Shown here piece after piece: positions 54,787 through 57,224 of a stretch of DNA of 57,224 nucleotides (position 1 is the first letter of the stretch; every line of letters begins with the position of its first letter). The notes under the pieces are model-generated. The model had not been told where the DNA came from, made no database searches, and worked only from the letters and a program-made list of their open reading frames with translations. The DNA is from an uncultured Chitinophagaceae bacterium (GTDB lineage: Bacteria; Bacteroidota; Bacteroidia; Chitinophagales; Chitinophagaceae). The DNA lies in contig CALLZY010000013.1 of NCBI GenBank assembly GCA_937858715.1, forward strand, positions 1 through 57,224. Direction: 5' to 3'. A program made the position numbers and the translations under genes.

Positions 54787-57018
54787 TTAGTACCCAAATA
54801 CTTCTTTCCTTATTGCAGTATATTTTGCAGCCTTTTCCGTTTGCTGCATATCCTGGCTGATAGAAATAAGGCCATCAAGTATCAAAGGCTGATTGCCGTA
54901 TTTAGCGGCAAAACTTTCCAAAAGTTGCAGCGCTTTTTCCTGTTCACCTCCTGAAAAAAGGCCGATGGCATAGCCATATTGCAGCTGGGCATCAGCCGGA
55001 GCGTACTGCGCCGCCAGTTTTAATTCAGTTAATCCCCTGGCATTTTCCTTCTGCCTGATATACCACAATCCCATTGAATAATGCAGGTAAGCACTTTGTG
55101 GCTGACGTCGCAAACCAAGATCTGTAACTTTTTTGACCTCATCCTCTCTGCCCTGTTGCCGGTACAAGTCTGTGAGATTACTGTAAGCCGGAACAAAATC
55201 AGGAAACAGGCGGATACAGTCTTTATACAAGTTTTCTGCCACCTCATGTCCTCCTGTTGTACTGAATAATATGGCCCTGTTAAAATAACCCTCCGGCCGG
55301 TGACTCATTTGTTCCTGCACTATCATGTACTCACTCATTACTTTTCTGAACTGACCTAGGTCTTTTTCACCAAGTTTGCCCGATTGCGGTGCCAGCATAT
55401 TCATTGCTTCCATTCTTACTGAAGCCACCTTATCATACAGCAGCGGTTCAATGTGTCCCGCCAGGTTATCCGGTGGATAATTGCGCAGGGCTTTAAGGGT
55501 GTTCAGGCGGATATTCGGGTCACTGCTTTTTAACTCCTGTAGCAGAATTTCATTGATCCTTGATGTGGTGTAATATGCATACTGCTCCATCGCTGTAGCC
55601 CTGATGATTGCAGGGTTGTTCTTGTTTTGCAGCAAATCATATAATGATGACTCACTCTCCTTTATGTACTTTGACACAGCATACAGCAGTTCGGCATAAG
55701 TCTTTTCCTTAGGCAGCTTTCGTCCATACCACTTTGTAAAGCTGTCTGCTGCCCACTTCACTGTTTTATCTGTATGACATTTATTACAGGCATTTGGGGT
55801 ACCCATTGTAAGTGAATGATCGGGCCGGGGAATCCGGATGCTGTGGTCAAGCCGGTTATCTATCACCATATAGGTGGTTACCGGCATATGGCAGTTTATA
55901 CATTGGTTGCCCGTACCTGCTGCTTTATGAAAACTATGCTGCGGTCCGTCGTATTTGGCAGGCTGGTGACAGGAAGTGCACAACGCATTACCTGTTGCCT
56001 TCACTTTCATGCTGTGCGGCTCGTGACAATTAATACAGGTTACACCCGCAGCATACATCTTACTTTGCAGGAAAGAAGCATACTCATAATCTTCATCCTT
56101 GATTTGCCCGTCAACATGATAATTGACAGGATTCGCCGTCGCCGGTAAATGAGATTGAAGGAAAGAATTTCCATACTGGTACTCATCAGTAAACCTTGTT
56201 GCCCTGGCATGACAACGGGCACAGGTTTCAACCAGCGTATCGTTTTGCATCACCTGCTGTGGCAGCAATGTTTGCTTTGCTGCATCCAATTGCCAGTTCA
56301 CTGGTTTGGAAGCCAGGCTGATGGCAAACCCTTTCCATTGAACACTCATATCCTTCTTCTCTGCCCATTGCATATGTCCTGATGCCGGTCCGTGGCATGA
56401 CTCGCAGGAGACACGGCTTTCCGTCCAGCTGCTGTGAAATTTGTTTTCAGCCAGGCTAAAGTTCTTTTTAAATTCAGTGGTATGACAGTCGGCACACATA
56501 TAGTTCCAGTTCTGGTTAATGCCCATCCAGAACAATTCATCAGTATGTGAGATCCGTTCCTTGTCGTATAAATGAAACCAGCGTTGCCCGCCCTTTGCTT
56601 TCTCCCTTGCGTCCCAACAAAAAGGAAGTACCTGTATGCGGCCATCATCAAATTTTACCAGGTATTGCTGCAACGGCCTCCAGCCAAATGTATAACTGAT
56701 AAGAAATTCCTTCTTCACCCCGGTACCGTCTGTTGTCCTCACAAAATAATGTCCGTCCCGCTGATAAAAGAAAGCTGTATCCCCGTGGTAAATAAACCGG
56801 CTGTTGTTAAAATCGCCCTTTACAGTTGCAGCCGACACGGTATCCATTGCATGATAATGATCTGATGTCTTGAATAACTCAAATTCTTTCTTGTGGCAGG
56901 ACTGGCATTTTTCTGTACCTGCATAAGTATGTACTGTGGCCTTTTGCTTTTTTGCAACACAACAATATAAGATGGCAACTGTACCAAACAGAAAACCAGT
57001 AATTATTAGCTTCTTCAT
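54787..57018 (-). CDS. Octaheme cytochrome c with HEAT-like and TPR repeats
   Basis: A 743-residue exported protein with an N-terminal hydrophobic segment (LIITGFLFGTVAILY) and eight CxxCH haem-binding motifs: CQSCH, CADCH, CESCH, CARCH, CINCH, CTSCH, CINCH and CNKCH, the first at residue 38. The pattern resembles cytochrome c554-type domains. From about residue 440 helical repeats follow, first HEAT-like (SSDPNIRLNTLKALRNYPP), then TPR-like (QPQSAYLHYSMGLWYIRQ). Electron transfer at the cell surface or periplasm is likely; the partner is unknown. The ccmEF genes in this window belong to a cytochrome c maturation system suited to such clients. Confidence 0.92.
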   Translation of the reverse strand: MKKLIITGFLFGTVAILYCCVAKKQKATVHTYAGTEKCQSCHKKEFELFKTSDHYHAMDTVSAATVKGDFNNSRFIYHGDTAFFYQRDGHYFVRTTDGTGVKKEFLISYTFGWRPLQQYLVKFDDGRIQVLPFCWDAREKAKGGQRWFHLYDKERISHTDELFWMGINQNWNYMCADCHTTEFKKNFSLAENKFHSSWTESRVSCESCHGPASGHMQWAEKKDMSVQWKGFAISLASKPVNWQLDAAKQTLLPQQVMQNDTLVETCARCHARATRFTDEYQYGNSFLQSHLPATANPVNYHVDGQIKDEDYEYASFLQSKMYAAGVTCINCHEPHSMKVKATGNALCTSCHQPAKYDGPQHSFHKAAGTGNQCINCHMPVTTYMVIDNRLDHSIRIPRPDHSLTMGTPNACNKCHTDKTVKWAADSFTKWYGRKLPKEKTYAELLYAVSKYIKESESSLYDLLQNKNNPAIIRATAMEQYAYYTTSRINEILLQELKSSDPNIRLNTLKALRNYPPDNLAGHIEPLLYDKVASVRMEAMNMLAPQSGKLGEKDLGQFRKVMSEYMIVQEQMSHRPEGYFNRAILFSTTGGHEVAENLYKDCIRLFPDFVPAYSNLTDLYRQQGREDEVKKVTDLGLRRQPQSAYLHYSMGLWYIRQKENARGLTELKLAAQYAPADAQLQYGYAIGLFSGGEQEKALQLLESFAAKYGNQPLILDGLISISQDMQQTEKAAKYTAIRKEVFGY

Positions 57019-57194
57019 TTAATTCCTGTTAGAGAGAATTTCACCGCTTTCTTTATTCAGCTCAAAATTCCCATTTTATTTCACAAAAAATGAAAATGCC
57101 TGTGAAAAGTATGATGATTACAGATTAATGTCTGAAAGATATAATACTCATCTATTTACTAATACTGTAATAACTGCAATAAAGGCAAGATCGA

Positions 57195-57209
57195 TCCGCC
57201 GCAGGCGGA
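57195..57209. repeat. Short GC-rich palindrome
   Basis: TCCGCC-GCA-GGCGGA forms a perfect 6-bp hairpin near the right window edge, in otherwise A+T-rich intergenic sequence. It may be part of a dispersed palindrome family. Confidence 0.55.
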
Positions 57210-57224
57210 ACAACTTTATGGTCA

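Overview
The window comes from a member of the Bacteroidota, most likely a Chitinophagaceae-like bacterium. Four things point there: the 16S rRNA fragment at the left edge; repeated -7 promoter elements of the form TAnnTTTG with a TTG box about 20 bases upstream; three large secreted proteins, two or three with type IX secretion C-terminal domains; and lineage-typical versions of housekeeping genes (a long NusB, fused SecDF, BshB1 for bacillithiol). The family-level placement is by eye, not from an alignment.

Layout. 1-1590: the 5' half of a 16S rRNA gene on the minus strand, preceded by a leader with three tandem promoters and a terminator that closes the upstream gene. 1592-9056: an ABC-F ATPase whose second ATPase site looks degenerate, a large multidomain secreted metalloprotease, a free-standing copy of that protease's pro-region, and a lipoprotein. 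9192-14082: groES-groEL, nusB, a DUF1573 lipoprotein, yajC and coaE. 14117-25607: an aminotransferase, secDF, an IscA/SufA-type protein, a membrane-anchored unknown with a methylmalonyl-CoA mutase catalytic subunit, a serine beta-lactamase-like hydrolase, a coiled-coil protein and glnS. 25735-29775: a secreted unknown, a tiny basic protein, a transglutaminase-like protein, a YggS-type PLP protein and an acyl-CoA dehydrogenase. 29922-38668: ccmE-ccmF for cytochrome c maturation, a DUF4294 protein, bshB1, a fatty acid desaturase, an arginase-family ureohydrolase, a small membrane protein and a radical SAM protein of unknown function. 38665-44923: a DUF2891 protein, a small unknown and two large secreted proteins. 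45215-50055: cmk, clpC, a STAS-domain protein and RNase Z. 50056-51264: a repeat-rich stretch with one small secreted unknown and a 21-bp minisatellite. 51265-57018: an esterase, dapA, accA, tRNA-Asp(GTC) and an octaheme cytochrome c with HEAT/TPR-like repeats.

How the genes work together. Most of the window is core metabolism and protein quality control: GroESL, ClpC, SecDF/YajC, the 16S rRNA operon, NusB, glnS, accA, dapA, cmk and coaE. The ccmEF pair supplies haem ligation for c-type cytochromes, and the eight-haem protein at the right end is a natural client. The secreted proteins reflect an export-rich outer surface.

Most notable for follow-up: the protease pro-region duplicated as its own gene, the natural Glu-to-Gln change in the ABC-F protein, 7-bp tandem repeats at three loci (one inside a coding sequence), a 21-bp minisatellite, and several unassigned intergenic inverted repeats. 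I did not find a CRISPR array, prophage, integrase or complete insertion sequence.
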